A stretch of 64,000 bases of DNA, taken from NCBI GenBank assembly GCA_022605405.1, contig JABYQQ010000001.1, positions 5,270,001 through 5,334,000 of the forward strand, given 5' to 3'. Position numbers and translations under genes: made by a program. Shown in pieces: positions 12,224-25,603 of the stretch. Source of the stretch: Earliella scabrosa (Eukaryota; Basidiomycota; Agaricomycetes; Polyporales; Polyporaceae). The notes under the pieces were generated by a model. That model was not told the origin of the DNA and searched no databases. It was given only the letters and a program-made list of their open reading frames with translations. The stretch's first letter is position 1. Every line of letters begins with the position of its first letter.

Positions 12224-14818
12224 CTAGTCTACATCCATCTCCGACGGGCCCTTGTCCGCCTCGGGCTTCGGCGTCTCCGTACCCTGCTTCGGAGTCTCCG
12301 TGCCCGGGGTAGCAGTGGGCTCGACCTTGGGCTTGGGCTTAGGCTTGGTGAGGATCGGCGTCGCGAAGTAGATGATCTCGTCCTTCTTCTTCAGCACCTC
12401 CGCCGCGGTCAGCACCGGGTCGACGTTCTTCGCCCGCTCGCTCTGCCGCACGGTCTGGTCCTCGAGCCACTTCTGCACGGTCGCGCACTTCTCGATGACC
12501 GCCTGCTTGTCCTTCTCCTCGATGTGCGAGAACCGCTCGTCGTTCGACGACGCCTGGTTCATGTAGTTGTTGATCGTCTCCCGCAGCTCGCTCACCACCC
12601 TTGTTCGCTGCTCCGCCTCCTTGTACCGGTTGATCACCGGGTCCGCGAGCGCGTGCAGCGCGTCAAGCCTGCCGACGTACACGGACTTTGTCGCATCTTC
12701 GCCCTCCTCCGAGTACAGCCAGTCCTCCGCCTCCTGGAGAGCGACCATGATCTTCTCCTTCTCCTGAGGCTGCACATATGGCGCGTATCGCTCGTCCAGG
12801 CGACTCCGGGTGTCGTAGATGAACTCCTCAAGGGCGTTCTTGCGCTCCTGTATATGACGTCAGCCACTGCGCATGTAAGTGTACGGCGGGTGAACATACC
12901 TCGGTGTCCATGACAAGCTTGTCGGCGGCGTGCATCTCCGCCTCGAACTGCTTGAACTGGTTGATGACAGCGGGGTCGAGGCCCGTTCCTCCCCAGACGA
13001 ACGGAACCTCGTGCTTCTTGACGACCTTCTTCTTCTTCGGCTGGGCGGCCTCGCCCTCCGCGCCGTCGACCTGCATCGCGTCCTCCAGCTTCTCCTCGAC
13101 CTCCTCCGTGTACGCCCCCTCGAACGACAGCACGCCGTTCGCGTTCAGGCGCGTCTTCACCTTCACCACCGCGTAGTCGCCGTTCGGCTGTGGCTCGACA
13201 CTCTTCGCCGTGAACTTCGCGATCCAGGGGTTGATCCCGCCGGGGAGCTGCGACGGCTCCGCATAGCTCGCCTCGATCTCGAACCCGGACTTGCGGTAGA
13301 ACGTGAGGACCTTCGTCGACGGGATGTAGTTCCCCTTCGGGAACACGACCAGCTCCGTGTCGTCGTCGTCGGGCTGGCGCTCCCAGGAGACCTTGATCGA
13401 GTACGGCGTGATGTCCTGCATCGAGAAGTCGCGGACACGGAAGACGGGCGAGAGCATCGCGCACGCGAACGTCGCTCCGCGTGCAGCAGCCTCGTCCTGG
13501 TTGAGCGTCGTCGAGAGCTGCCTGCCCTGGTACCACGCCTGGATCTTCGCACGAACGGCAGGGATACGGGTACAGCCACCGACGAGCTCGACCGACTCGA
13601 TCTGGTCGATCGTCAAGCCAGAATCCTCGAGGGCCTGGTTGAGCGGTGCGTCCAGGCGGTCAAGCACACCAGCAATGAGCTGCTCGTACTCCTCACGGGT
13701 GAGACGGCTGTGCGCGTCAATGTCGTTCATGATCGACTCGACGTTGAGCGGCGCCTCGGCGTTCGCGGACAGGACCTTCTTCACCTTGTCGCAGCCGGCG
13801 GAGAGACGGAAGATGGCCTTGGGGTTCGAGAGGACGTCGATCTTGTACTTGTCCTTGAACTCCGCGGCGAAGTGCTGCAGGAGCGCGTAGTCGATATCGC
13901 GACCACCGACGTGGCGCTCGTACGCCGTGCTCTTCACCGTGAGCTGGCCCTTGGCGAAGGCGACGATGGCGACGGACATGCTTGAGTGGCCGACGTCCAC
14001 GAAGGCGACGTGCCTTGGGTTCTCGGGTTCGGGAAGGTCGGACTTGGTGATACCGTAGCCGAGGGCAACGGCGGTGGTGTCGTTGATAAGACGGAGGACG
14101 TTGAGGCCAGCGATCTGCGCGGCATCGAGCAGTGCTCGACGCTGCACATCCGAGTACCAGCCGGGAACGGTGATGACGACATCAGATACACCGGCCTTGA
14201 TCTCCCTCGCAGCAATATCGCGCAACTTGCCAAGGTACATGCCGACCAGCTGTGTTGCGGAGAACACTTTTTGCTCGCCGAGGTAGTTCACCTTTCATGA
14301 CGGACTCGTGTGAGAACGCCTCGATGTGCGTCGGGACGTACTTAGAGAACACGCACCTGCGCGCCAACGGTGCCATTCGCATCGACAAGCTTGACATGGG
14401 TGTATTTTGATTCAACCTCGGAGATCTCGGGGTCAGAGATTGTCCGTCCAAGCAGCCTCTTGAGCGAGCCGACGGTGTTGCGGAAGTTGGAGATCTCGAG
14501 GGTCTTCGCGGGCTCGCCGATCGCGCGCTGCTTGGGACCAAAGGATACGAGAGATCTACACACCAGATTCGCCCATTCAGCACCCAGTTCGCACACAGAG
14601 AATATCGCCGCGGCGCATATAATCGCGCACGGCGCGCATAGACCTACGGAGTCTGGCGGTTCGAAACCTCGTTGATGATGATGTCTATGCCGCGGTGTCT
14701 TGCGACACCAATCTGCAAAAGAGGCGGCGGGTGAGCGAGTGCGTAATCTCAATCTAGACGCGCGATCGCCGCTTACCTTGCTGTGGAGAGCACCGAAATC
14801 GATGCCGACGACGGACAT
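12224..14818 (-). CDS. SSE1: Hsp110/Sse1-type chaperone and Hsp70 nucleotide-exchange factor
   Basis: Five exons (14818-14777, 14712-14648, 14555-14357, 14291-12900, 12847-12224) give 773 aa. The protein starts MSVVGIDFGALHSKIGVAR, the Hsp110 form of the actin-like ATPase start, followed by RLLGRTISDPE, VVITVPGWYSDVQRRALLDA, INDTTAVALGYG, VDVGHSSMSV and VELVGGCTRIPAV. The beta-sandwich domain comes next, with the acidic, Lys-rich insertion (DAMQVDGAEG, QPKKKKVVKK) diagnostic of Hsp110 rather than canonical Hsp70. A C-terminal helical domain follows (EDWLYSEEGEDA), and the end is SEMDVD. The protein acts in the cytosol as an exchange factor for Hsp70 and a holdase. Canonical Hsp70s are shorter (about 640 aa) and end EEVD, which excludes that alternative. 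A heat-shock-element-like array lies about 180 bp upstream. Confidence 0.96.
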
Positions 14819-15463
14819 GGTGGGCTCGAGGTCGTGTAGAACGTTGAGGGCGTTGGGAGAGGGTTAGGTCGTAGTCGCGGGGGTCGTAATGGAGCGTAAA
14901 GATGAGGGGACTGGGACCGGAACGTGCAGCATTTGTGGCACCGAGATGGCCTCTTACGCGCCCAAAATTTGGTGTCCCGATCTGGCGTCACTTCCTTTTC
15001 GGGCATGTTCTCGGACGTTCGCACATCTTCCAAACGTTTCCCCCACGCCCAAGCCGCACCTCATCGATGTCGCGCGCTCGAAAAGGCTCCCTTTACGTTG
15101 TCTGATACCTGTGCGCAACTGTTTTGATGTGCGCGAAGCTGCGAAAGTATCGCAGATCTACATGTGTATCCCTCTACTGACTCGACGAACTCAGAGCATT
15201 GGTAACCTCGTCCATGCGTGCACCTCCGAAGCCTTCAATTTCGCCATGCGGGATATACGGCATGACGTGCCCGGTGAGCTCATGTAGACGGTCGAGGCCT
15301 TCATTGGTCTTTCTGAAAGGCGGCCAAGAGCACTCCTTTCAACCACCTGAGTGAAGAGGAGGCTTGTCCATGCGTTGCAACACGATCAAACAGCCGTCGG
15401 GCCGTCGGCATGGGTCGCACCCCAAGGCCTAGAAGTACATCTATGTCTAAAGACACGTCTGAT
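14819..15463. other. Hsp110 promoter region and lysyl-tRNA synthetase 3' flank
   Basis: The interval separates the Hsp110 start codon at 14,818 from the lysyl-tRNA synthetase stop codon at 15,464, both on the minus strand. It contains the heat-shock-element-like array and no supported coding region. Confidence 0.45.
14998..15020. promoter_or_regulatory. Candidate heat-shock element upstream of Hsp110 gene
   Basis: Five contiguous 5-bp units in alternating orientation occur on the + strand: TTC at 14,998, GCA at 15,003 (one mismatch to GAA), TTC at 15,008, GGA at 15,013 (one mismatch) and TTC at 15,018, each separated by 2 bp. The array lies 180-202 bp upstream of the Hsp110 start codon. Position, spacing and target fit an Hsf1 binding site. 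Two of five units are imperfect. Confidence 0.45.
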
Positions 15464-17830
<2,367 letters not shown>

Positions 17831-18211
17831 CCAACTTTTAAGGTTATTTCCAGCGATAAATCCATGTGAGTCACGGTACGTCGCGCGTTAACGGAAGTAC
17901 TCGCGTTGCTGAGTCATGGTGTCCCACGCATACACGTCCTGTCACGCCGGCTAATGCAGATGGCGTCACGCGTGACCTGATAAGTCAGCCGATGGGGCCG
18001 ATGAACAGACTCGGAAGATGGGGCGAAGGCGACGATACCGCTGCCCTTGCTCCCGCTCTCCTTGCGCAACCACATCTTGCTTTCCACCTTTTCTTTCTTG
18101 ACATCTTGGGCTCGTTCACCGCAGGGGACGTGGAAACGATAGCGAGCGAGGGGCGAGAGGAGATCTTACCGCTCGCTAACAGGCGGTGCCAAATATTTTG
18201 TGGACCCACAG
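17831..18211. promoter_or_regulatory. Shared divergent promoter region
   Basis: These 381 bp separate the divergent starts of the lysyl-tRNA synthetase gene (-) and the Arg/Asp/Pro-rich protein gene (+), so they must hold both core promoters. I recognise no specific operator. An AT-rich ATATTTTG lies about 20 bp upstream of the + strand ATG. Confidence 0.45.
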
Positions 18212-21200
18212 ATGGCGACACGGCAAAACAAGAAGCGCAAGGGCCGCAACAATGCCCCTCCTCGCGAACGCACCGTCACCACGCTCACGGACGGCATAGA
18301 CGGTCCTTTCCAGTCCTCCCAGGTCGACGATCACTCGTCGGCCAGTCTTCTCTCACCGCCCTTCGCAGTCACACCTGCTATCTCCGCCTCCGGCCAGCCA
18401 CCTGGCATCTCTCCTGGTCCGTATCCTCTCCAGCCCTTTTCCGCACCCTTCTCCTTTCCCTTCTCCCCCATGTCCAACCTGGGTCCTCCCGTCGGGGCGC
18501 CCTTCCAACAGCAACACCCCCCTCCACCGTTCTACCCTCAGCCGTCAACACTGCAGACACCCCTTGCGCCGTCTCAGCAGCCGATAGTTCTCCCCTCTGG
18601 TCAGAACGACTTGGAGATCTTAGAAAGGCTCAAGGAAACTATCAAGAGCAACAAGCATGAAATCTTTCGTCCAGTCCCTCAACCTGCTGCTCTCGCTAGT
18701 GTCTTCCTAGGTCCCAGGTCATCCTCTGGCTCCTCTCAGGTTCCGCCACACCCTGAACAGGTTCCCACGGATACCTCTCCTCCAGGCTTGACTCTGACCT
18801 CTCGTGATGCCTCTAAGTCCACAGCTGACGCTACGTCGGCGAGTGTTCCCAGCCAGACTACCTCTCCTCGTGTCCCAAGTACGCCCGATCTTCGTGATGG
18901 TCCAAGGAAACTCGTGCATCGCTCATCTGTGAGCGAGTCACCTAACACCAATGTGCTGTCATCTTCACCTACTTGCGCAAGACACCACACGCTGATATGT
19001 TCCTCTCTACCAGATCTCGCCTGCTTCACAATCGCCCACCAAGCGCTTGGACAGGTATGAATCCAGTTCCAATTCTATTTCTGCTCCCGCAAGACAAGAT
19101 AAGCCCAATACCAACGATGTCGGCAAGTCCCCTCGGTTTAGCAACGTTGATGCTAGTCCTCGGATGGGCCCCCCTGAGCCGCGCAGGCCTGATCATGCTG
19201 GTCACCTAGGTGAGATCACGCAAAGTCCTACGTCAATCCCTGCAAAGCTGCCGCCTGTGGACTCCAAAGATGATCTCCGTCGGGAACCTACTTGGTCCGC
19301 TCGCAACGGTTATGATGACAGAGAGCGCGTAGGTCCTGCAGCTCGGTCAGACCAGCGCAACGGCAACGGAAGCCACTATGATGCCCGGAGGCCTCCGTCA
19401 AGAGATAGACCTACGTACGAACCAAGGGAACGTAGCCGGGAACGGAGCAGGGAAAGAGACTATGATCGTGACAAGGATCGCGATAGGAGACCTGACTACA
19501 ATCGGTTCCGCGATGACCGACGTCTAGACGACCGCCCTCGTCCACCGGATGACCGCAGGCCTCCGCCTGCTGGTGACCGGCGCTACGATTCACGGTATCC
19601 CCCTCCTCGTCGATACGACTCCAAGGCGTCAGAACCGCCTCTTCCGGCTGCAGTACGCGACGAGAGAGCCCCGCCAGACTCTCGTCCAGCTCCGCGCAAC
19701 CTTGGAGAAGAGCGTGCGATCATTCGTCCACATGTGGTGGACCTGCCTCCTGCTCCCTCTCCTCCCGAGGAACGTCGACCACCTCCATCAACTAGTGTTG
19801 AGGATCGTGGAAGAGCGCCTCCGGTGGACGACAGACGTGCAACTCTTCCACCTCCAAGCTCAGACCGGGACGCCCGACCCAACGATCGTCGTGCACCTCC
19901 TCCTCCGCCTACTGTGGATCGTCAAGGCAGAGTCGACGAGCGACGGCCGCCCCCGCCCTTGGATCGACCTGTTGATGACCGACGCCGACCGCCCTCTCCT
20001 GCCGGGAGTGAACGGGTTCCCAGACCTGTCGACGACCGTCATGCCCCCGTGCCTCCCCCTGCTGCACTTGCCAGACCCGCTGATGACCGTCATCCGCCAT
20101 CGCCTCCTACGAGTCGGCCTGCAGCAGCAGCCGAGGATAGACGCCCTCTCCCACCGGTTGCTTCGGACCGCCCGGTCCGGCCTCCAGACGACCGTCGCGC
20201 TGTCTTGGAGGAACGAATTAGTCGTGCTCCTGTTCCTACGGAATCTGCTCGTCCGCCTGTCGAGGATCGACCACCACGGCCTCCTCAACCTGATGACAGG
20301 GCAGCTCGTCCAGTTCCGCTAGAAGAGAGGATCAGCCGTGTGCCTTCGCTTCAAGAGAGACTGAGTTATCCCCCGTCTGCAAGACCCGAGGACAAGCCGG
20401 CAGCACCTCGTTTGGAGGAAAGAATTGGTCGTCCTGCAAATCCGCCCTCCTTGGAAGAACGTATCTCTAACCCTCCTGCTGCAGACTCTCGTCCTATTCG
20501 GCCTCCAGCTGATGACCGGCTTCCTCCTAGACAGCCTCTCCCATCTGATCGTCCTGTCCCGCGTGCTGGTGATGATCGCTCTGTCCTCGCCGAACCTGCA
20601 CGCCCTCCCCCGCTGCTGGCAGAACGTCCACCCCCGGCTTCGGACGATCGCCATTATCCACCGCCAGGCCGCTTTACTCGTCCTCCTAGTCCTGCTGCAA
20701 GCGAACGCGGCCGGCCTTACCGCGCTCCATCTGTTGCTCGTGACGAGCCGCGCCCATACAGGCTGCGTTCTCCCAGCCGCCCGCCTTCTCGCTCTGACGC
20801 TCGCGACTACCGTCCCCCGGCCGATGGCAGGGATCGTCTCGATCCCCGTCCTCCATACCGCCCTGACCCAGACAGGTATGAGCGCCGTGCGGACATGATG
20901 GACGTCGACCCGCCTCCTCGCTTCTCCGACACCCGGGCATCCTACCGTCGGCCCTCGCCACCTCCCGGAGAGTCCTATTCTCGAGACCGCACCTGGGTGC
21001 CAGCTGGGGAAGCACCGCCTTACCGCGACAGCGAGCCCAGCCGGCGACCCACCACGGACTACCCTCGGGAATGGCGTGAAGGCGACCGGCCGCCATACGG
21101 AGAAGACTTCGACCGCTCGTGGGACCGTCCGCGCGAGTACGAACGTGACGGACGGTTCCCGCCTCCCGAGCGCGACGGCCCTCCCGCCGGATGGGAGGCG

Positions 21201-21785
21201 CGGGATGAGCGTGATCGGAGGGCGGCATATCCTCCTGCTGATTTCCCTCCCTCGGCTTCTCGGTCGTACGACCCGCCCCGGCCGCTCAGCTCTAGGCTCA
21301 CAGACTCGTATTCGGACGACAGAGGGTACGCTCGAGACCACGACCGCGCACGGTACCCGCCGCCGCCGCCTCCGCCGCCTGCCGACGGCCCTTCGTACTC
21401 GCGTGTGCGCCCGCGCAGCCCTAGTCCGGTGAGGAGGACCGCCCCTGGCGATGATCCGCGCCCGCCTCTCAAGCGTCCGAGGGACGATGCGTACCCCAGC
21501 GGAGGGTTCTATGCTGACGAGGCCAGAGGTCCGTCTGAGTACCCTCCGCCGCGCCTGCGTTCCCCGCCCCCGGCTGGTGGAGGGTATTACGACGACCCGA
21601 GGTACAATACTAGTCCAGGGGCTGGTCGAGATCGCGAGTACTTGAGCTCGCGAGACCGGGATGGCGCGTATGGGTATGACCGACGGGGAGACCCGCCTGG
21701 GAGAATGCCACCACCGCGTTCGCCGCCTCCGTATGCGCGCTCTGTGTATGATAGAGACGACAGACGGTTCCCGCCGCGACCGTAA
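18212..21785 (+). CDS. Large Arg/Asp/Pro-rich intrinsically disordered protein
   Basis: Two exons (18212-18928, 19014-21785) give 1,162 aa. The donor chosen is GTGAGC at 18,929; a weaker in-phase donor at 18,953 would add 8 residues. The protein starts MATRQNKKRKGRN. It has a Pro/Ser/Phe-rich N-terminal third with one short conserved-looking helix (ERLKETIKSNKHEIFRP). From about residue 350 onward it is dominated by RD, RS, DDRRPP and ERISR-type repeats, with a central series of LEERI/EERIS repeats and a C-terminus rich in YDRD/PPPR. No folded domain is recognised. RD/RS-rich sequences of this type occur in nuclear RNA-processing and transcription-associated proteins, so a nuclear RNA-linked role is possible but unproven. 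The repeat codon usage leaves very long open shadow frames on both strands at 19.5-21.3 kb. Confidence 0.75.
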
Positions 21786-22341
21786 ATTGTGAGTGCCATC
21801 AGTAGAGTGTTACCGAGCCTAGGCTGATCCATTCCCATCGTCTCCAGCATCATAGAACGCAGTGACATGTATGTATCAACGATCTACAAAAGGCTTGGTT
21901 CCGGAACCCGCACGCTGCTCTCGGTTTTTGTTTCTACTCGCTGCTATGCTATCTGACTGTGTATCTACGTCCACCTCGTCTGTCCTCCCCCCACTCCAAC
22001 TATTCGTCCATGTATGAATGAACGTTGATTTCACGTTTGGTTGTCCCTACGTATATACGATCCATGTTCTAGAATCTATGCCTGCTCGAGCTCGCGCTCT
22101 TCAATCGCTGTCGCATGCACCTCTTGTATGACCATCCTACTCGTCATCGTCTATATATCTGTTCTCCTCTACATCAGATCGACCGTAGGGTATGCACCCT
22201 CCGCAGGCGATCGACTTCATCTGGTTCCTAGCACAGGCGTCTACGGCTATCGTGCCGGATAGCGCGAACCCCAAGTCGAGACGCAACTGTCGAGCAACCG
22301 CCCAACTTGACCGACAACCACCACCACCTCCCCGCCAATCC
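21786..22341. other. Intergenic, pyrimidine-rich flank
   Basis: The interval holds the 3' flank of the disordered-protein gene and, from about 22,080 on, the T/C-rich promoter and 5' UTR of the sorting nexin gene. No additional gene is supported. Confidence 0.45.
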
Positions 22342-23216
22342 ATGACCACCGTCTCCCCCTTTGCACGGAGCAGCGTCTTCGACGAGCCCCGCCTCGGCGG
22401 GCGCGAGCAGACCGTCAGTTGCTCTACTATGCTCTGCAGTGCGCACCCGGCCTGACGCGGAGAGCCCAGATCGAGGAGATGTACAGCGTCCCGGAGAGCT
22501 TCCTGGAGATCGAGGTGCGCAATCCCCAGACGCACGGTGAGCACCGTCAGCATTGCCCGCTGGGGTCCTCGCGCTGACCGCTCGGCGTTGCTGTAGGGTT
22601 CGGGAGGAAGATGTACACCGACTACGAGATCGTGTGCAAGGTCCGTGCGATACGCCCTCTCTTCCCCCACCCTCTGTCTCGCCCTGCCCCGCTCCGCCCC
22701 GCTGTTGTCCCCGCTAACACATCCCGTCTTCCCCCCTGTCCCTGCACCTCCTGCAGACGAACATCCCCGCGTTCAAGCTCCGCCACTCGGTCGTCCGGCG
22801 GCGCTACTCGGACTTCGAGGCGTTCCGGGACATCCTGGAGCGCGAGTCGACGCGCGTGAACATCCCCCCGCTCCCCGGCAAGGTCTTCACGAACCGGTTC
22901 TCGGACGAGGTCATCGAGAGCAGGCGCGAGGGCCTCGAGAGGTTCCTCACTATCGTCGCTGGGCACCCGCTCCTTCAGGTGCGTCCCCGTCCATGCTGCG
23001 CCGTTTCGAACGTTCGCGAACCGAGGGTGCTCGTGCTGACGTTTGTCCTTCCCCCCTTCACTCGCTGCTCTCTGGACGCACCCACTCCGCTTGTGCCGTA
23101 CACCCATCTTCCTGTTTGCTCCTCGTTGGGACATCCGGACGGTGATGTAGACCGGGAGCAAGGTTCTATGTGCGTTCCTCCAGGACCCTGGCTGGGACAA
23201 GGCACAGTGGCAGTGA
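22342..23216 (+). CDS. SNX3: Sorting nexin 3 (PX-domain retromer cargo adaptor)
   Basis: Five exons (22342-22413, 22470-22536, 22597-22640, 22757-22978, 23151-23216) give 156 aa, the size of Snx3/Grd19. After a short N-terminus ([16 protein letters not shown]) comes [19 protein letters not shown], then the PX domain: [35 protein letters not shown] with the PI3P-binding RRYSDF motif, PPLPGK, and RREGLERFL. The last exon encodes [18 protein letters not shown]. Snx3 binds phosphatidylinositol-3-phosphate on early endosomes and cooperates with retromer in recycling membrane cargo. The fourth intron (22,979-23,150) is longer than its neighbours. Confidence 0.95.
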
Positions 23217-23651
23217 ACGCTGAGTGCGTCTCCCCACCTCGATATTATCCTGTTTGTTGTACCGCTCTGGTGTTGGCTACCTCTCTCTCCCTCTGTCTCC
23301 CCAATCCCCGTTATGCTCACGATTTCGGTCTTCCCTCCAAGCTGTTGCATGCTTTCTCTGTGTCCACTAGTACGAGATGCCACGACTTCTCTCTCTCCAT
23401 CCCTCCATACACTTTTCTATGTTCTGCAATCCGATTCGATACACACACGCGGCACGCACGATCCGACCGAGGGAGCCATCTATTAGGTGAGCATACAAAC
23501 ACAATGAGCGGAGGGGGCAGCAGGCGGCAACAGGTAAGTAAGTACTTTTGTGCTCGAGCGGGAGCGCGTCTAGGTCATAAGCATATAGCAAGCGACAGCA
23601 AAGCATTACGGGCAAGTACGATAACTCGTCATGGACGTCTAGGCCTAAGGC
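23217..23651. other. Convergent 3' intergenic region
   Basis: The interval lies between the stop codons of SNX3 (+) and the mitochondrial carrier gene (-) and holds both 3' flanks. T/C-rich tracts occur; no coding region is supported. Confidence 0.5.
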
Positions 23652-25065
23652 TCATACGTACTTGGAGAACCAGGGGATGAGGGACTGCGCTAGCGTGTAA
23701 CTGAAGACCAGCTTCGGGCCCACCACCAGGATCTGCGCATGATACAAGAAGCACGTCAGCACGCGCTCCGGAGTCTTGATCGTCAATCCAGTCGATCCGG
23801 GCGTGCGGCGGAACGGAAGACCAGGGGGAGGGGGGATGGGGCATGAGATGACGTACCTTGGGTGTGAGGCCCTTGAAGAGCGCGCTCGCGCCCTCGTTCT
23901 TGACGAGGTCCTTGACGACGGTGACGCCTGAGACCTTGTTCTCAAAGTTGGCGTTCTGGATGCGCGTCTTGACCGTGTCGAGCGGGGCGGCGACGGTGAT
24001 GGACGCGACGGCGCCCGCGACGGAGGCGACAAAGTTCTGGCCCCAGGTCGCCTTGTGGTAGTCCTGGATGCCGAAAAGGTACTCTTTCGTCACTGCTGAC
24101 GCGCCGAATAGCTGTGGGCGCGAGAGTCAGTGGGAGAGGATCAGGACGGGATGAGGAGGGGGTGGAAGGGGATGAGGTCGGGGGTGGGGGTAGGGAGATG
24201 CAGTGTGGAAGCGATAGAACATACTGCGAAACTACCGGGCGCATTTCGTGCTATTGTCCATCCCCATCCGCGGTAGAGCGTGGTACCCTCCTCCATGAAG
24301 ATGCGGACGACACCGCGCCCGCGGAACGCCTCAGGGTTCACTTGTCGCTTGATCTTGAGCGCGTCCAAGGGGAGTAGAACCTATCAGGCGCAGGCCATCA
24401 GTCACAGTCCACACAAAGGGACGAACGATCATGATGACTTACAACTTCACCGATACCGGTCAAGCTGAGCACGGACGACGATCGACGGGTCAGAAGGCGG
24501 TACGCGGAAAAGAGAGCGGGTCGTACGAGCGCACCTGCCAGCGGTCGCCTGCATCATCATCTTGCCCTTGCGCTCTCCAAACGTGTTCGTGAAGGCCTCC
24601 TTGTAGTTCCTGCCCAGGATGTCGCTGAACCACGGCTGGCCGCCGTACTTGTATATCCGCTGGGTGACCTTGTACCCGGCGGCGTACCCGAGCCCGGGGA
24701 AGAGCGAGAGGAGCTTGCGGCCCAGGGGCGCAGTCGCGTACTCCTTGAAGATGATCGAGGAGAGCGATGACGCGGACACCTGGGCGTGGGGAGCGAGTGG
24801 GAGGGGGTGTGGGAGGGGGTGTGGGTGCGGGTGTGCCAGCAGAGTGGGAAATGGGGACGGACCTTGGACTTGTTGCTCATTAGCCGCTTCGCGATCGTGT
24901 CCACGGGATGGAAGACGAGGAGCTCAGCAATACCTGCGTCGCGCGTGCCGTCGTGAGGCCGTCTGGAATGCGCGGACGGAGGAGGAGGAACGGACCTGAA
25001 GTTCCTGACCCGAGGACACGAGCCATGCCGGAGTCGCTACCCTTGACGTTGAGCTGGGGGGCCAT
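23652..25065 (-). CDS. GGC1: Mitochondrial GTP/GDP carrier
   Basis: Seven exons (25065-24996, 24933-24863, 24779-24535, 24464-24443, 24380-24225, 24111-23857, 23732-23652) give 299 aa, the length of yeast Ggc1. Conserved blocks include [20 protein letters not shown] (first carrier signature), [40 protein letters not shown] (second signature), [38 protein letters not shown] (third signature) and [18 protein letters not shown]. The protein exchanges GTP for GDP across the inner mitochondrial membrane and supports matrix iron and nucleotide homeostasis. The fourth exon is only 22 nt and encodes the SLTGIGEV junction; it is required for frame and family match. Confidence 0.95.
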
Positions 25066-25603
25066 GGCAGAGATACAAGAACGGCAGAACAAGCAAGACG
25101 GCGAGGACGAGCACGGGCACGAGCACGAGCAGCAGGTGGGCAGCGCAGATCTCGAGTCAGTCTCTGCTGTTTCTTCGCGTCTTTCGTTTCGCGCAAAGGC
25201 GCCACAACGCAAACACGCCACAACACTCGACCGGGCCTAGAAGCCGGTCACCGTTAAACCATCCCTTGGCATTCTCTTAAGATGCAGACAGGGAAAGAAG
25301 AGAACTGTTTCATTGCAGAGACGTGCGGGCGTACTAGGTAGTTCTACAGCTCAAATACATTGCAGGAGATGCCATGACAGCGTGGACGGGACGTGAGAGT
25401 CAGAGTCTGCGGCGGACTGCTGGTACAACTACAGCGCAAGGGCTACTCAATACAATCTCGACATGGCGTACTTTCGTTCGGTACTCGGAGGCGGTTCGGA
25501 GGTGGTAGAAAGGAGAAGGTGGAGTCGCTGGAAGCAGTGTCTAGGAATCGATGCCGGATCGAGGGTGCGGTTGATCACAAGACGGGGACGCGTCGGAATA
25601 CGT
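25066..25603. other. Intergenic; GGC1 promoter and transporter 3' flank
   Basis: Both flanking genes are on the minus strand. The first part is the upstream region of the mitochondrial carrier gene and the second follows the sugar transporter stop codon. No other gene is recognised. Confidence 0.45.

Noticed and set aside
12904..13985. Long + strand frames of up to 351 codons opposite the Hsp110 gene
   Set aside because: They are GC-rich antisense shadows of a fully supported coding exon.
15301..15463. Additional small gene downstream of lysyl-tRNA synthetase
   Set aside because: Short frames only, lying in the expected 3' UTR.
19549..21341. Long alternative frames on both strands (for example 19,549-20,322 and 20,319-21,341)
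   Set aside because: The repetitive Arg/Asp/Pro codons of the real gene leave the other frames open; there is no independent motif or splice support.
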